Position numbers and translations under genes: made by a program. 64,000 nucleotides of DNA from Eutreptiella sp. 'Long Island Sound 2002' (lineage: Eukaryota; Euglenozoa; Euglenophyceae; Eutreptiales; Eutreptiaceae), in assembly GCA_964036045.1 (NCBI GenBank), contig OZ038385.1, forward strand, positions 1,860,001 to 1,924,000, in the 5' to 3' direction. The notes beneath the pieces were generated by a model. The model was not told the origin of the DNA. It searched no databases and saw only the letters and a program-made list of their open reading frames with translations. Shown here one piece after another: positions 20,885-31,339 of this stretch; position 1 is the first letter of the stretch; each line of letters opens with the position of its first letter.

Positions 20885-22746
20885 TTGTCGTCAGGGTAGC
20901 TGTGCTTGAGAGTTGCATCTCGGTTGAGACCTTCACTCCCCCATTGGGAAATAGCCGAGTCGAACTCCTCCTTCTCTAGTGCTTGCCATTGGAACAACGT
21001 TCGACCACCCCCCACATTGCTGGCGTCGGTCACCAGGATAATCTCCCTCTGTGCCCTAGGCACGCCCAGGCACTTAGCGTTGGCGACCTTGTCTTTGAGC
21101 TCCTCAAACGCTTGTTGCTCTTGTGGGCCCCGGCGCCAAGTAGTACTCTTCTTGATCAGGTCCGTCAGAATGGCGCTGGTATAGGTGAAGTTTTTGATAT
21201 GGCAGCGATAGAAGTTGCACGCCCCAATGAAACTGCGTACATCATGAAGTCCTTTTTTCGGGTCTTCGTGTCGTACCTTAGCGTCCATCAGGGGTTTGGC
21301 CTTAGAGGCCGCTGGGGTCCACCACGCATAGCCAGCGTCAAACCCCAGGTACTGCAGAATCTCCTGCATGAACTCACACTTCTGCAGCTTGAGTCGTGTG
21401 TGGTTCTCGTGGCAGACCGCAAAGAACTCACCCAAGAGGATTAGGTGATCCTCCTGGGTATTGGTCCCGAGGCATACATCATCGATGTGCGCCTCCATCT
21501 GGGCCCCACGCGATATGACTTCTTGCACCTTGGGTCTTCGTTGTAGGATGGACAACATCTTGTTCATCAGCTCTTGGAATAGAGCGGGTGCGTTGGCCAC
21601 GCCAAACGGCATGACCTTCCACTTGAACACCCTCCTCTGAGGGGTGATGAAGGCTAGTAGCTCCTGAGCGCTGGGCGTCAGGTCCACCTGCCAGAATCCG
21701 CTCCTCTTGTCCATCTTGGTCTTGTAGCGACAGAAGGCTATCTTCTCAAGGGTAGACTCCATATTAGGAATGGACCCTGAGTGGTTCAGCGTTTTCTTGT
21801 TCAGCTCTCCGTAGTCCACCACCAGTCGTTTGGCTGTAGACCCAGGTTTAGCCACCAGGAAACAGGGGCTGCAGTGTTGGGGGTAGTCCCCGTCCTTGTA
21901 CTCCAGGACTAGGCCAGCGTCGATACATTCTTGTATCTGTCGCTCAATCTCGTTGGCCTGCTCTTTAGGAGCCGGATAGGGTCTCCTCTCGATCTTGTGA
22001 CCCACGAACTCGGGTTTCAGCTTGAGGTCAATCTGTACCAGCTTGTCACGTGTGGCTGGGGGTGGTAGTTCCCCGAACACCTCCAGATAGGTCCTTATAA
22101 GCTTCTGCACCCGCGGGTCCAATAGCTTGATCTTGTCCTCCATGTCCTCATCAGAGTGTAAGTTGCTTGCCCCCTGAGTAATAGACGTCGGGAGGTGATC
22201 CTCCACCGACTCTTCGCCCTTGGTAGTATCCTTCAACCCTTGGTAGGCATAAAGTAGGTCTCGTTCTACCATTTCCGGTGGACGATTGCAACATAGGCAC
22301 GCTCGAGGGGGTTCACATACACATTCCTCCGAGAGGTCGTCCTCCTCTGGGGTCCCCACATGGGCACCCCACACGCTCTTCATGAGCTTAAGATCTACCT
22401 CCCTTTGCCAGGTGGTGATCTTTCGTTCGAGGTCCTCCTTCAGTCGGGATAGATCTCCCATACGTCCTTGCTTCAGTGGCCATGAGCTGCAGGTAGGCTT
22501 AGCGTAGCATGACTTTTTCGCCACCAACCTCCTCTTGGAGTCCACGTACTCTCTTAGCCTTGATCGGGGATCCAGCTCCTCGTCCACGGGGTCTTCCATC
22601 CTCATGGAGAGTAGGGGTTTCAGTGGGGCGACGTACTCGGCGTTCTCTACTTCCTCCACGCATGTCTGCACGAAGAAGGGGTCGTGCTCAGTTTCGTCAT
22701 CTGAGTGGATAGAGCTGGGGAGCTCGGATAGTCCACACTCAGACAC
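20885..22746 (-). pseudogene. Element C reverse transcriptase and start of RNase H
   Basis: After an acidic N-terminal region, RT starts near DLKLKPEFVGHKIERRPYP. Motifs: QHCSPCFLVAKPGS, KRLVVDYGELNKKT, FWQVDLTPSAQELLAFITPQ, FKWKVMPFGVANAPALFQ, and AHIDDVCLG as the YxDD box. It continues LQKCEFMQEILQYLGF and SFIGACNFYRCHIKNF, with RNase H starting ILVTDASNVGGG. The open frame runs on to 20689, but residues after about 20880 are out of frame. Upstream, the protease frame and this frame differ, with the change between 22750 and 22850. The gene is distant from families A and B (HIDD against FVDD). Confidence 0.85.
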
Positions 22747-22850
22747 TCCATCAGGAACAGGTACATGGCAGGGAGAGTTCCGAGGTTGGTGTTAGTCACG
22801 ACGTATTCATCTCCTCCGGGTATAGTCTCAATAGCATCTTGAGGTCGTAG

Positions 22851-23816
22851 TCAATCCTTCAAGTCAGCCAAGGTGAGTCCATCGCTTTCTCGTTGTATAT
22901 CCTGGAGCAGGGTCGAGTCCAGGTCCTCCCAGGGGATGGAGGTAAGACCTCCGTCCACCACGCTGAGCATACTTCCCCATCCGGGTTTCCCAATAGGCGT
23001 CTTACGCCCCAGAGGCACGTAGATTGCCTCATCAGGTGACCGAACGGAGCTGATAGTCAGCCTGTCCAGGAGGGTTCGCCAGTACTCTTTGCCCCCATTG
23101 GCTCCCCAATGGGGGGAACACAGGACCATACGGGAACGTTCTAGGGCAACCTTGGTCAAGACCTTCCCCAGTTCACTGAACCTGGGGTTCCCGTAGGCCA
23201 TCCCGAAAGAGGGCCGGTAAAATTTGTAGCTGCAGTGATTCCCCTTGCTGCAGTAAAGGTCCAAGACATGTTGCTTGTCGCTGGCGAACAACTCCACACT
23301 AAGGTCTTCTCTAGAGTAACCCAACTCCTTCAGACCTTGGTCTAGGACTTCCACCAATAGTTGATAGTCCTCAGTTTTGGAGGCCGCCATCATGTTCGAC
23401 GGCTCCTCCTTCGATACCCTCTGGTAGCTCGAGGTGTGCTCGGACTGCGCCAGTGGCACGGACTCACTGCCATTGCCGTGGTCCACGTAGAGGAGATAGG
23501 GCGCTTGCAGCGTCAGGGATTGTATCTGGGAGTGCTGCACGAGGAAGTCAGTCCCCAATACAAAGTCGAAGGCCTCAGTGTCCATCACATGGAACCGAAG
23601 GGCGATAGTTCGGGAGCCCAAAGGTACCTCGACCTCACAGTCCCCGCAGCTCTGCACTACATGTCCATCCCGGATTCGTATAGCCGCGGTGGTCATGGTG
23701 TTCTTCAGGCTCCCACAAGGTAACTTCTTCTTGGCCACTATAGATATGGTGGCTCCAGTATCCAATACCCCCAGGTATTCACGTCCCCCTAGTCGAATAC
23801 GTACCCAGAACACCAA
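22851..23816 (-). pseudogene. Element C protease and DIRS-like methylase-like domain
   Basis: Residues 5-100 form the aspartic protease: GVLDTGATISIVAKKKL (DTGA at about 19-22), then a strand FDFVLGTDFL. Residues 172-275 read VELFASDKQHVLDLYC, SFGMAYGNPRFSELGKVL, ERSRMVLCSPHWG, YWRTLLDRL. This is the layout of the Dam-like domain of DIRS retroelements, with the NPP[FY] catalytic motif reduced to NPRF. The ORF is in frame with the preceding Gag but for one TGA (23844-23846); readthrough there would give Gag-protease. It stops with TGA at 22851. Confidence 0.75.
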
Positions 23817-23843
23817 GTCCAGGGCCCCACCGGAGTGTCCTCG

Positions 23844-24341
23844 TCAGAACTCCGCGGGACAGGTCACCCCGAAGCCCTTGTTCCGCAATTTGCGGGCGAT
23901 CCTCATGAAACTGCTTCTCTTCTTAGCGTTGCCGTCATCACCACCTTCATGCTCCCGTTTGGCCCCTTGTTCTCGCTGGGCCTGAGTTTGCGAGCGTGTG
24001 GTAGGACCAGACTGCCCTCCAGAGGGCTCGGAGTTCCCCCCTGGATTAGGGTTGGGGTTGCCTCCGTTCTTGTCCGGGTTCTTGTTGTCCCTGTCTGGCT
24101 GGCGGCTAGCGCCTCCTCCTCGTCCACCTTGACTCTTGTCTTGCCCTTTTCCACATTCTTTCGGCTTGCCCTTGCCGGAGTCGTTGCCGTTGCCCTTGCC
24201 TCCGCCCTTGCCAGAGCCTTTGCCAGGATCCTCGCCCTTCACCTTCGCCGACAGGGGCTGCTTGTGGTAGCACTCATCCTCGTAGTGCTTCCTCTTTTCA
24301 CAGAAGGCACAGGTGATAGTACACCTGTAGTGATCCGGCAT
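23844..24341 (-). pseudogene. Element C Gag nucleocapsid part with CCHC knuckle
   Basis: CAFCEKRKHYEDEC is a canonical CX2CX4HX4C zinc knuckle. It is followed by a long Gly/Lys/Pro-rich basic tail (GKGSGKGGGKGNGNDSGKGK) typical of nucleocapsid. It is in the same frame as the capsid ORF, with an in-frame TAG (24369-24371) between, and ends at TGA (23844-23846) before protease. Confidence 0.78.
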
Positions 24342-24368
24342 CTTAGCCTTGGCGCCGGTGTTGCTCTC

Positions 24369-25445
24369 CTACTTCTTCCCTTGGACTACGAAGCAGTCTC
24401 GCTGCTCGCAGTCAGGGGCCTGATGCAGGTGGCCATGCTCATCTCTGGCATCACACCAGAAGAGCTCCTTGACATTGTCCATGATACGGGTGTGCTTGGC
24501 GGTAGTCCCCTGTCCAGGTCTGGGTTCTTGGTACCCTTTGCCATGGCTTCGAGAGCCTCCCCCTCCAGGACGGTAGGCGTTCAGGTGCTGGTCGCTTTCT
24601 TTCTCCAGCGCCAGCTCCAAGAGTAGCACACACAAATCCTCGTAGTTGAGGGCTCTAGCCTTGCGCTCTGCTGTTGACCGGCACTCGTCCCACAACGACC
24701 GAGGGAGCTTAGCCACCAACCAGAAAAGCAGGTCGTCACTGCTGTAGGAACCGGGTGTCAATCGTCCAGCCCAGTGATCCAGGTCAGCCAGTAGCTCAGA
24801 GACCCTGCCAGGTTTGGGGTTGTTGGGCAGCACGGCCAGGTTCTGGATCTCGGCGCTGATGGAGAGGTCCGCTTCATAGGTTGGGTACTGCCTCTCCAAG
24901 GCAACCAACACGTCGGCAAAGGTGGCGAACTTAGTCAGGATCTGCTTGACCTGCTTCTCCAGGTACTTGGTCTTGCAGCACTGCAGGAGCAGATCGCACC
25001 TGACCCGCCCACTAGCATGGGTTTGGCCGGTCACTCGGAGGAACCGGGCAAAATTCTCAGCGAACTCGCTGAGATCCTTGCCTGTGAACTCAGGCAAGTT
25101 CACCACCATCTTGGAGGTGGCAATAGCCTTAGCCTCCCGAGACCTGGGTCCCTCAGGGCGCCTGGTTTTCCTCTTCTTCTTCTTCTTCCGCCCACTTGGG
25201 TTCTCGGGGTCCTCAGGGTCGTCGTCCTCCGAGGGCGAAGCAGAAGTCATGGACGGCGGCTCATCATCAGAGGGGTCTCCGCCTAGGTCACTGGAGCCAT
25301 AGAGCTCCACGTCAACCATTACCCTCAGGGCTGTCAGCCCCAGCCGGTCCAGCTCGGCTCTCGTGGAATTCCCCACGTGGCTGTAGGGTGGCTGGGCTGT
25401 TCTCGGTATGAAAGGGCTTCTCGGTATCACTGCAGGGGTCGGCAT
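24369..25445 (-). pseudogene. Element C Gag capsid region
   Basis: 358-residue open stretch. A low-complexity acidic and basic section (DDEPPSMTSASPSEDDDPED, then GRKKKKKRKTRR) precedes a helical capsid-like section starting VVNLPEFTGKDLSEFAENFA, with WAGRLTPGSYSSDDLLFWLV and EDLCVLLLELALEKE, in keeping with retrotransposon Gag. The true N terminus is the ORF at 25475-26326. The two are out of frame because of the 8-bp tandem repeat between them. Confidence 0.72.
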
Positions 25446-25470
25446 CGGTCGGCTCCTCAGGCTCCCCAGG

Positions 25471-25494
25471 GTGATTAGGTGATTAGGTGATTAG
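25471..25494 (+). repeat. GTGATTAG tandem repeat (3 x 8 bp) splitting element C gag
   Basis: Three exact copies of GTGATTAG. The gag ORFs on each side differ by a frame offset that would vanish with two copies instead of three, so the repeat is the likely cause of the frame break. Confidence 0.8.
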
Positions 25495-26326
25495 CCTGTA
25501 CTCTATGGGGTGAAACTCCCGCGATGGTAGGTGACGCTTGGGGTGGAATCAGGGGCTCCAGTGTAGCCCGAATCTCTTGAGTGAGATCGCCAACAATTTT
25601 AGAGGTGGCTCCTCGGAGCGCCTCGTTGATCTCCGACCGCGTCAGGGACCTGTTGGAGGATCTTCCAGATCCTCTACTCCTGCTCCCGCATGACTCAGGG
25701 CCTCTCCTCAGCCCACTCAGGGTTGCATACCCAGGAACATCCACATAGGCTCCTGTAGCGGGTAGAGGATGGTGATAGTCAGCCGCATACCATCGCGGTG
25801 CAGAACTGGAGGCCACTGGCTCACTGGCAGTAGTCGCCTCTGGAAACGCAGTGGTAGATGGGTCCACACCATAGGCAGGGTAGGTAGGCATACCAGTAAA
25901 GCCAGTGCCCTCAGCCGTAGGCGGGGTGGTTATGGGTGTGAATGTTGCAGCGGCTGGGTCTGCAGTTGGGAGTGCCGTGGTTGTAGGAGAGGGTGATGCT
26001 TGGAGGCCAGAGGCGATTGGAGCGCCCTCGAAGGTCGACTCACTCGTCGGGTCGTGCTCATGGTCTACTCCTTCGTCTGCCATGCTTTCTCCTGCATCCT
26101 TCTCTCTCTCCCTCTTTCTCTTCACAAGGTTGGTGTCCACCTCCTTGACTGAGGGGGCCCGGAAGGCCGACTGAAGTCCCTCCAGCGAGTCATCAACCAG
26201 GTCCACTGGCCCATGTAAGGGCACCGAAGGTACAGCGCTAGGTCCAGGTCCAGGTTCACCAAGTGCTGGCATTGCAGGTGCCTCAGGAGCTGTCCTCACG
26301 TCGGTGTCCTCCTTCTTTGTGTCCAT
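25475..26326 (-). pseudogene. Element C Gag N-terminal region
   Basis: 283 codons from an ATG (26326) that lies 81 bp inside the PBS, the expected gag start. Low-complexity Pro/Thr/Ala/Ser-rich protein (TPITTPPTAEGTGFTG; EATTASEPVASSSAP) with a basic cluster (KRKREREKD, 70-80) and an Arg/Ser patch near the end (SRSRGSGRSSNRSLTR). There is no recognised domain. It runs out at TAA inside the 8-bp repeat. Confidence 0.7.
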
Positions 26327-26407
26327 ATTCGCCCTTCCTGCTTATGACAGTTCTCGGCGCACTGGATGTACGGCACGGGGTTGCTGCCGGTACGCAGAGA
26401 CAGACAG

Positions 26408-26419
26408 CCTCTGCTACCA
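26408..26419 (-). other. Primer binding site of element C, initiator tRNA-Met type
   Basis: Minus strand TGGTAGCAGAGG starts one base inside the right LTR. It is the same 12 bases as in element A1, then diverges. It fixes the right repeat as the 5' LTR. Confidence 0.8.
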
Positions 26420-27207
26420 GAACAATTTTTAGTGTTTTCAGCACTGTGTTTTTGTTGTGCCTCTCCTGCCGCTTGCTGTTGGTGTAGGATCCCTGCTGCT
26501 TGTTTTTGATGAGGAAAATGTTTTATTGTTGAAATACAACCAATCCAGGATAACCCAAGCCTGAGAGAAGCAAGTAGAAGATAAACAGGATCAAAGCATG
26601 AAGGGCTGCAGTCACAAAGAGTTAGATAAAGACAACTATCAACAATAGACTACAGCAATTAACATACATTGCAACTCAGGATGAAGTATTTTACATGTTT
26701 GAGAAAACGTAATTGAAAAACTGCCCCAAGGGCTCACTCTCATTCATAGTGCCATCTTGAGATGTGCACTCTTTGTTTTTGGGTCCCATAGGTGCTGAGG
26801 TGCCATGGCTTGTGGCGCTGAGGTCACTGCCATGTCACATGGGATAATGCTACTTACCTGGCTGACTGGGTATTGACCCCAGGACCTCTCAAAAAGAGGT
26901 ACCCCAGCCGCGTAGGGTGCATACCAGTAGGATAGCTAAGAATTTATGAGAAAACATAGATAAATTCATAGGCTCTGCCTTCAGTATATCAGTGCCTCAG
27001 TCACCCAGGAACAGATGTTTTAGTGCATGTAGCTTGGGGATTAAGGGGTCCACACAACATCCTGATTTAGTGTTTGGTTCCATAGGTCAAAATGTGTTAT
27101 CACCCATTTTGATTGGGCCAATACGAAGATAAAAATACATGAGTGCTTAGAGCACCTCTAATACAACTAAGGTATACCCTAAAGCATTGGAAAAGCACTT
27201 TTTCTTA
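26420..27207 (-). repeat. 5' LTR of element C
   Basis: 788 bp copy of 15800-16588 with scattered substitutions and small indels, including a damaged tRNA-like B box near 26870. The shared sequence stops at TTTCTTA (27207). Confidence 0.8.
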
Positions 27208-30200
27208 CTCAGCGCGGGCGTAGCGCTGCAGGAATCATAAAAACTTAAGATCAAAGTGTAGGTTGCGTCTGTTTGCACGCGCTTGCACAGTGGAAGGCCA
27301 CGTGAGTGGCAATCTCCCACTGCATCTTCTGGTTTCCGCTTTGATTCTTTTTTGCCTTCGTCAGACAGAATTCAGTGACAGCGCTCTGGGGAGCCCACTG
27401 TGGACTCGCGCTGAAGAGAGCGCGCTCAGGACGCGGAGTGAGGAGCGCCACGCCGGCGCAAGAGAAATCTTCTGAAGGTTTTCAGTGTCCGTTGCGTGTG
27501 TTTGTGCGCGCATGCTTCGCAGCAGTGCTTCAAAGGCACGGCTTTCAAGGTTCAACCTTGTTTCAGCCGCAGCTCATCCTCACTTCGTGTAAGATGCGCT
27601 ACTTCAGTCATTTGTTGCACCAGCGCAGCTGTGAACAGCTCTGAGCTGTGCGCCCCTACCCTAAGCCTTGTGTTTGGGCAATAAGGCGTTTTGTGCGTTC
27701 GGCTTGTCTTTGGAGTGTTTTTCAGTGTTCGTCAATTTTTTTTTGGTAGATCGTGGCTCAAATGAGCTAGATGAGAAAAAGGGGTTTGACACCAAGCGCC
27801 TTCGGCGCTCAAAAAGCACTGTTTTTGTGCTCAGTGGCTCACACTGATGTGCAGCCTTGCTTCAGTTTTTTGAATCTGAGGCCTCAGGCCCAGGTTTACG
27901 CTGGCCTGATTTTGAGCATTTTGCTCAGGAGATGTCAACCCAATTTAGGCTTGTTTTGCTCACAAGAGGAATATTTTTCGGAAAAAATCTGAAATTCTTT
28001 TTCAGAGTCACAGTGTGGCTCTTGTATGTTTTTAACTCTTTGCTCCTTTTTGGGAGCTGGGGCACAACTGTGCATCTGCCGGTGCTCCACTCCCGCATTT
28101 AATCTATGGGTAAACTTATCATATTTTGTTTGTCCCCTCCCCACCCAGTGTCCGAGTTTGGCACTCATATGCTCTGTCTTTGCAGAGTTACATTGCAGAA
28201 CCACTGCTCGTGCAGTGACTCCAGCCCTCCCCACAGAGGAGTTAGTGCCTCAGTGGGTACATGCACTCTAGGCCAGAGTGTATGGGAAAATTCTACTTTG
28301 TTTTTTTTACAAGGAAATTTTAGGGTGCAGTTTTTTTGCCTGCAGGTAGCACCCCACAGTGGGAGGGGGGAGAGGCCACAGCAACATATGTGCTGCAGGC
28401 CCGTGTGCTGTTTACTTGCTTTTTTTCTGGAAACGCTCAGGAATTTTTTTACTAATGTATGCACCTGTGCACACTTGCGCATGTGTTTGTTGCATTTTAT
28501 TCATGCAAGTTCCTTTGCCCTAACCCACTGATTTTCTTACCCTTATTCATTTCTCTGCTCCTTTTTCTTTTCAGGAGGGTAGTGACGTGGGGACAACAAA
28601 CAACAGACATTGAGGTCAGTGAACACAGAGTTCAGCGACGCCAAGTGAGCCAGGTCTGTTATTCATTCATCGGTTCTGCACCACCACCACACCCCCCCCA
28701 CGTGTCAGGACTCCTGCTTTTGTGCTCTGCTATCTTTGAGCATTGCGGAGCCGGAGTACTCACGATCCATCATGAAGCTCAGAAGTAATTTGAGTCAATG
28801 AAGCAAATACAGCAGCAATCTGTACATTAGTTTAACGGTTGTCAGCACAGTGGGTCGGTTCAGAACAGACTCACAGATTTTTTTGAGTGCTGCTTGCCCT
28901 GTTTGTGCTGCTTGTGTGTTTGCTGATTTTCTTTCAAACTTCTGAGCAGGGCTTTTTGGTGCAGAAAGTGCTTTTAGACCAGATAGTATGGGCAATACGT
29001 AGGATCAGGTAGAACTGTTTTGGATTTCAGTTTTTGGACGACTGCCCCCCTGAGTTTTACGCCAGGAGTTTAGAGCAGGATTTTGCTTAGGTGATTTTCT
29101 GTTTGAAAACCTTTAGTGCTTTCTCAGGACTTTTTCCCATAGTCAGATGGGTTTTTAGGTGGCAGCAACCCCCCACTCATGTTAGTGAGTTGGATACCCG
29201 AAGTAAAGGAGAGGGACCTCAGTACAGGACTTCAGGTCTTGGGGGCAGGGATTGTACAATATCTCAGGCAATTTCAGCAAATGTTTCTGTACAGTAATGG
29301 CTGTGCATGCCCGTGGGTTGTGTGTCAGCCCGTGCAGGTGGCCTAGTGGCTGCGGCAAGGGCTTGGAGGGGGGTATGACGGGTTCTGCCCAGCAGGGGGC
29401 TGCCTGTAGCCAGATCGCAACCCTGTAGCTTAGGATGCGTCGCGCGCGTGCAGAAATAAAGGATTTTACGCTCTTGAAAAGTGCTGTTTTATATTGAAAT
29501 TTCTGCTTGTACATCAGGGTATTTGGAACTATGAAAGGACTTTGACAATTTCAATGATTTCAACTTTGGTCGGAGATTGTGAAGAGTTGAACCAGCTGCA
29601 TTGCAAATTGCTCGCGTTTAGCTCCGTAAACACCCGTCAAAGTTTTTGAAAATTTGAAAAATACTTGACTTTTGGGTTGATCACTGGAGGAGCCTGAGAG
29701 GCTGAGTACATATCACCAAGGTCAACGCTAGAGTAGCGTCCATTAACAATATCATACCAAGCGGGAATGCACCAAGTAGAATCAATGAATCATAGTGAAA
29801 GCTGTCAAAAAAAAGCGTCAAAAATGGTGGGTGGGGCGCGGCGGGCGCGTTGGGGACGGGCGGGCGGGGCAGGTGGCCAGAGAGTGAGGAGGAGGAGGAG
29901 GACAAGGACAATGGGCCTGAGCATTGTCCCCCAGGGGAAGTAAGTAAGTAAGTAAGTAAGGGCGGCCGCGTCTGCAGCCTCATCTACCATCTCCTTGTTT
30001 GTTTTACATGGTAGCCGCTTCTGGCGGGAAGGAGAGCTCTCCACCATCAGTTCCCCTGGCGACCCCTGTCTCACCTCACGGCCGAGAACTTCAACCAGGT
30101 TCCCTTGGGGCATGACCGGTGGTGGGTTCCCTTCAGTCGCTGCCCTCACGGTCTCAGCTCCTTCCGGTCTCCCAGGGGATTCCTCCATCTTAACTCCGCA

Positions 30201-30938
30201 AGAGCAAGACGGATCTTGCCGCTCACATGAGGATGATCCTCCCGGCAGGCCGTTGGGGTCCCAGCGCTGGTGTACGACAACGCCACGGTCCGATCTGCCT
30301 CCGCCTCCTTGTCACCAACCGCCTAAAGGCCCTGGAACCACCCGAGTCAGCGTCCCAGAGTCGTCCAGCGCGTGAAGGCGTAGGTCTCACAGGGGCATCA
30401 TCTCCGACTTAGAACGTCAGCAAACAAGGAGCGCGGTCTGGCCCGACTAAACACGGCACCGGAACAATTGGGATGGACAAGGCCCAGGACTTGATCATGC
30501 ACGTGCATAGGGCCATTCGGGGGGGGGGGCGACCTGGAGCAATCTGCATGTCCTTGTAGAATGTGTGGGGGCCCTGGGAAGCCGTAAAGGAGGATGGCTA
30601 AGAAGGTGGAATGAAGTGCGGCACACCAAGAGGGGATCTCATCTCCACAGAAGCCAGCCTCCAGGCTCCATCCTTCACCACCGTAATGGATGGCCCAGAG
30701 GCGGCGCCGGTCCGTGAAAGGGGGGAGGCAAGCCCGTGCTCCCGCCCAATCTCTTCTGGGTTGTGTGTCGGGATCCAGTTGTGTAGGGGGTGGCCATAAA
30801 AGACTCGGTACGGCCTCTGCCTTCAACAGGTGGCCATCGCGGACCTGAGGTCTCCCGACGAACATAAGCCGAGGATAACGTGCCAGGCCAGCCACCTGGC
30901 AGCACCAGGCGTCGGGAACTAGATGGCGATGTGGTACA
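27208..30938. other. 3.7-kb stretch without a recognisable gene
   Basis: No ORF here has a recognisable domain. 27208-28800 is T-rich with scattered GCGCT words, similar in texture to the interior of element D; it may be an old non-autonomous LTR element interior. AATAAA occurs at 29455 after a T/G-rich section. 29820-30930 is more GC-rich and has a minus-strand open stretch at 30398-30895 that I do not recognise, a G10 run (30520-30529) and a tetranucleotide repeat. Confidence 0.35.
29938..29960 (+). repeat. (AAGT)n microsatellite
   Basis: Five to six tandem AAGT/GTAA units between a G-rich patch and GGGCGGCCGC. Confidence 0.85.
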
Positions 30939-31149
30939 GAACGTTTTATAGTGTTTTCGGCACTGTGTTCTTGTTGTGCCTCTCCTGCTGCTTACTGCTG
31001 GTGTAGTGTTCTTGCTGCTTGTTTTTGATGAGGAAAATTTTGTATTGTTGAAATACAACCAATCCAGAATAACCAAAGCCAGAGATAAGCAAGTAGAAAA
31101 TGAACAGGATCAGAGCATGGAGGGCTGCAGTCACAAAGAGTTAGATAAA
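30939..31149 (-). repeat. Truncated third copy of the family C LTR
   Basis: 211 bp matching the U5 end of the family C LTR (like 15800-16010 and 26420-26630), same orientation. It breaks off at GAGTTAGATAAA, where the LINE begins. No PBS follows its U5 end, so it is not the 5' LTR of an intact element here. Confidence 0.8.
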
Positions 31150-31339
31150 TTCGACGTGCGCGCGTGCGACAACAGGCGCAAGACTTACTGAGGCACAGAC
31201 GAGTGAATCTTGTCTCTTAACTCATACCTTCTGACGTAAAACTACCTGAAACATCGCTTTCAGAACTTTGCGGTATCTTCTGTGTATTACTCGTCACCTA
31301 CGACAACACTTTTTTTTTTTACCTACTACCGCGAAATCA

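Larger units (their letters stand above)
15800..27207 (-). mobile_element. Element C: degenerate Ty3/gypsy-type LTR retrotransposon with chromodomain-like tail
   Basis: About 11.4 kb. Direct LTRs lie at 15800-16588 and 26420-27207. The PBS is next to the right LTR and a polypurine tract next to the left, both for minus-strand orientation. Coding order is gag, zinc knuckle, protease, methylase-like domain, RT, RNase H, integrase, chromodomain-like. At least four frame changes and two in-frame stops show it is dead unless some are programmed. I found no matching target duplication at the two ends. Confidence 0.85.

Noticed and set aside
30398-30895. 165-codon minus-strand ORF as a possible gene
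   Set aside because: No recognisable domain, Pro/Arg-rich GC-biased translation and no second copy to support it; left as part of the unassigned stretch.
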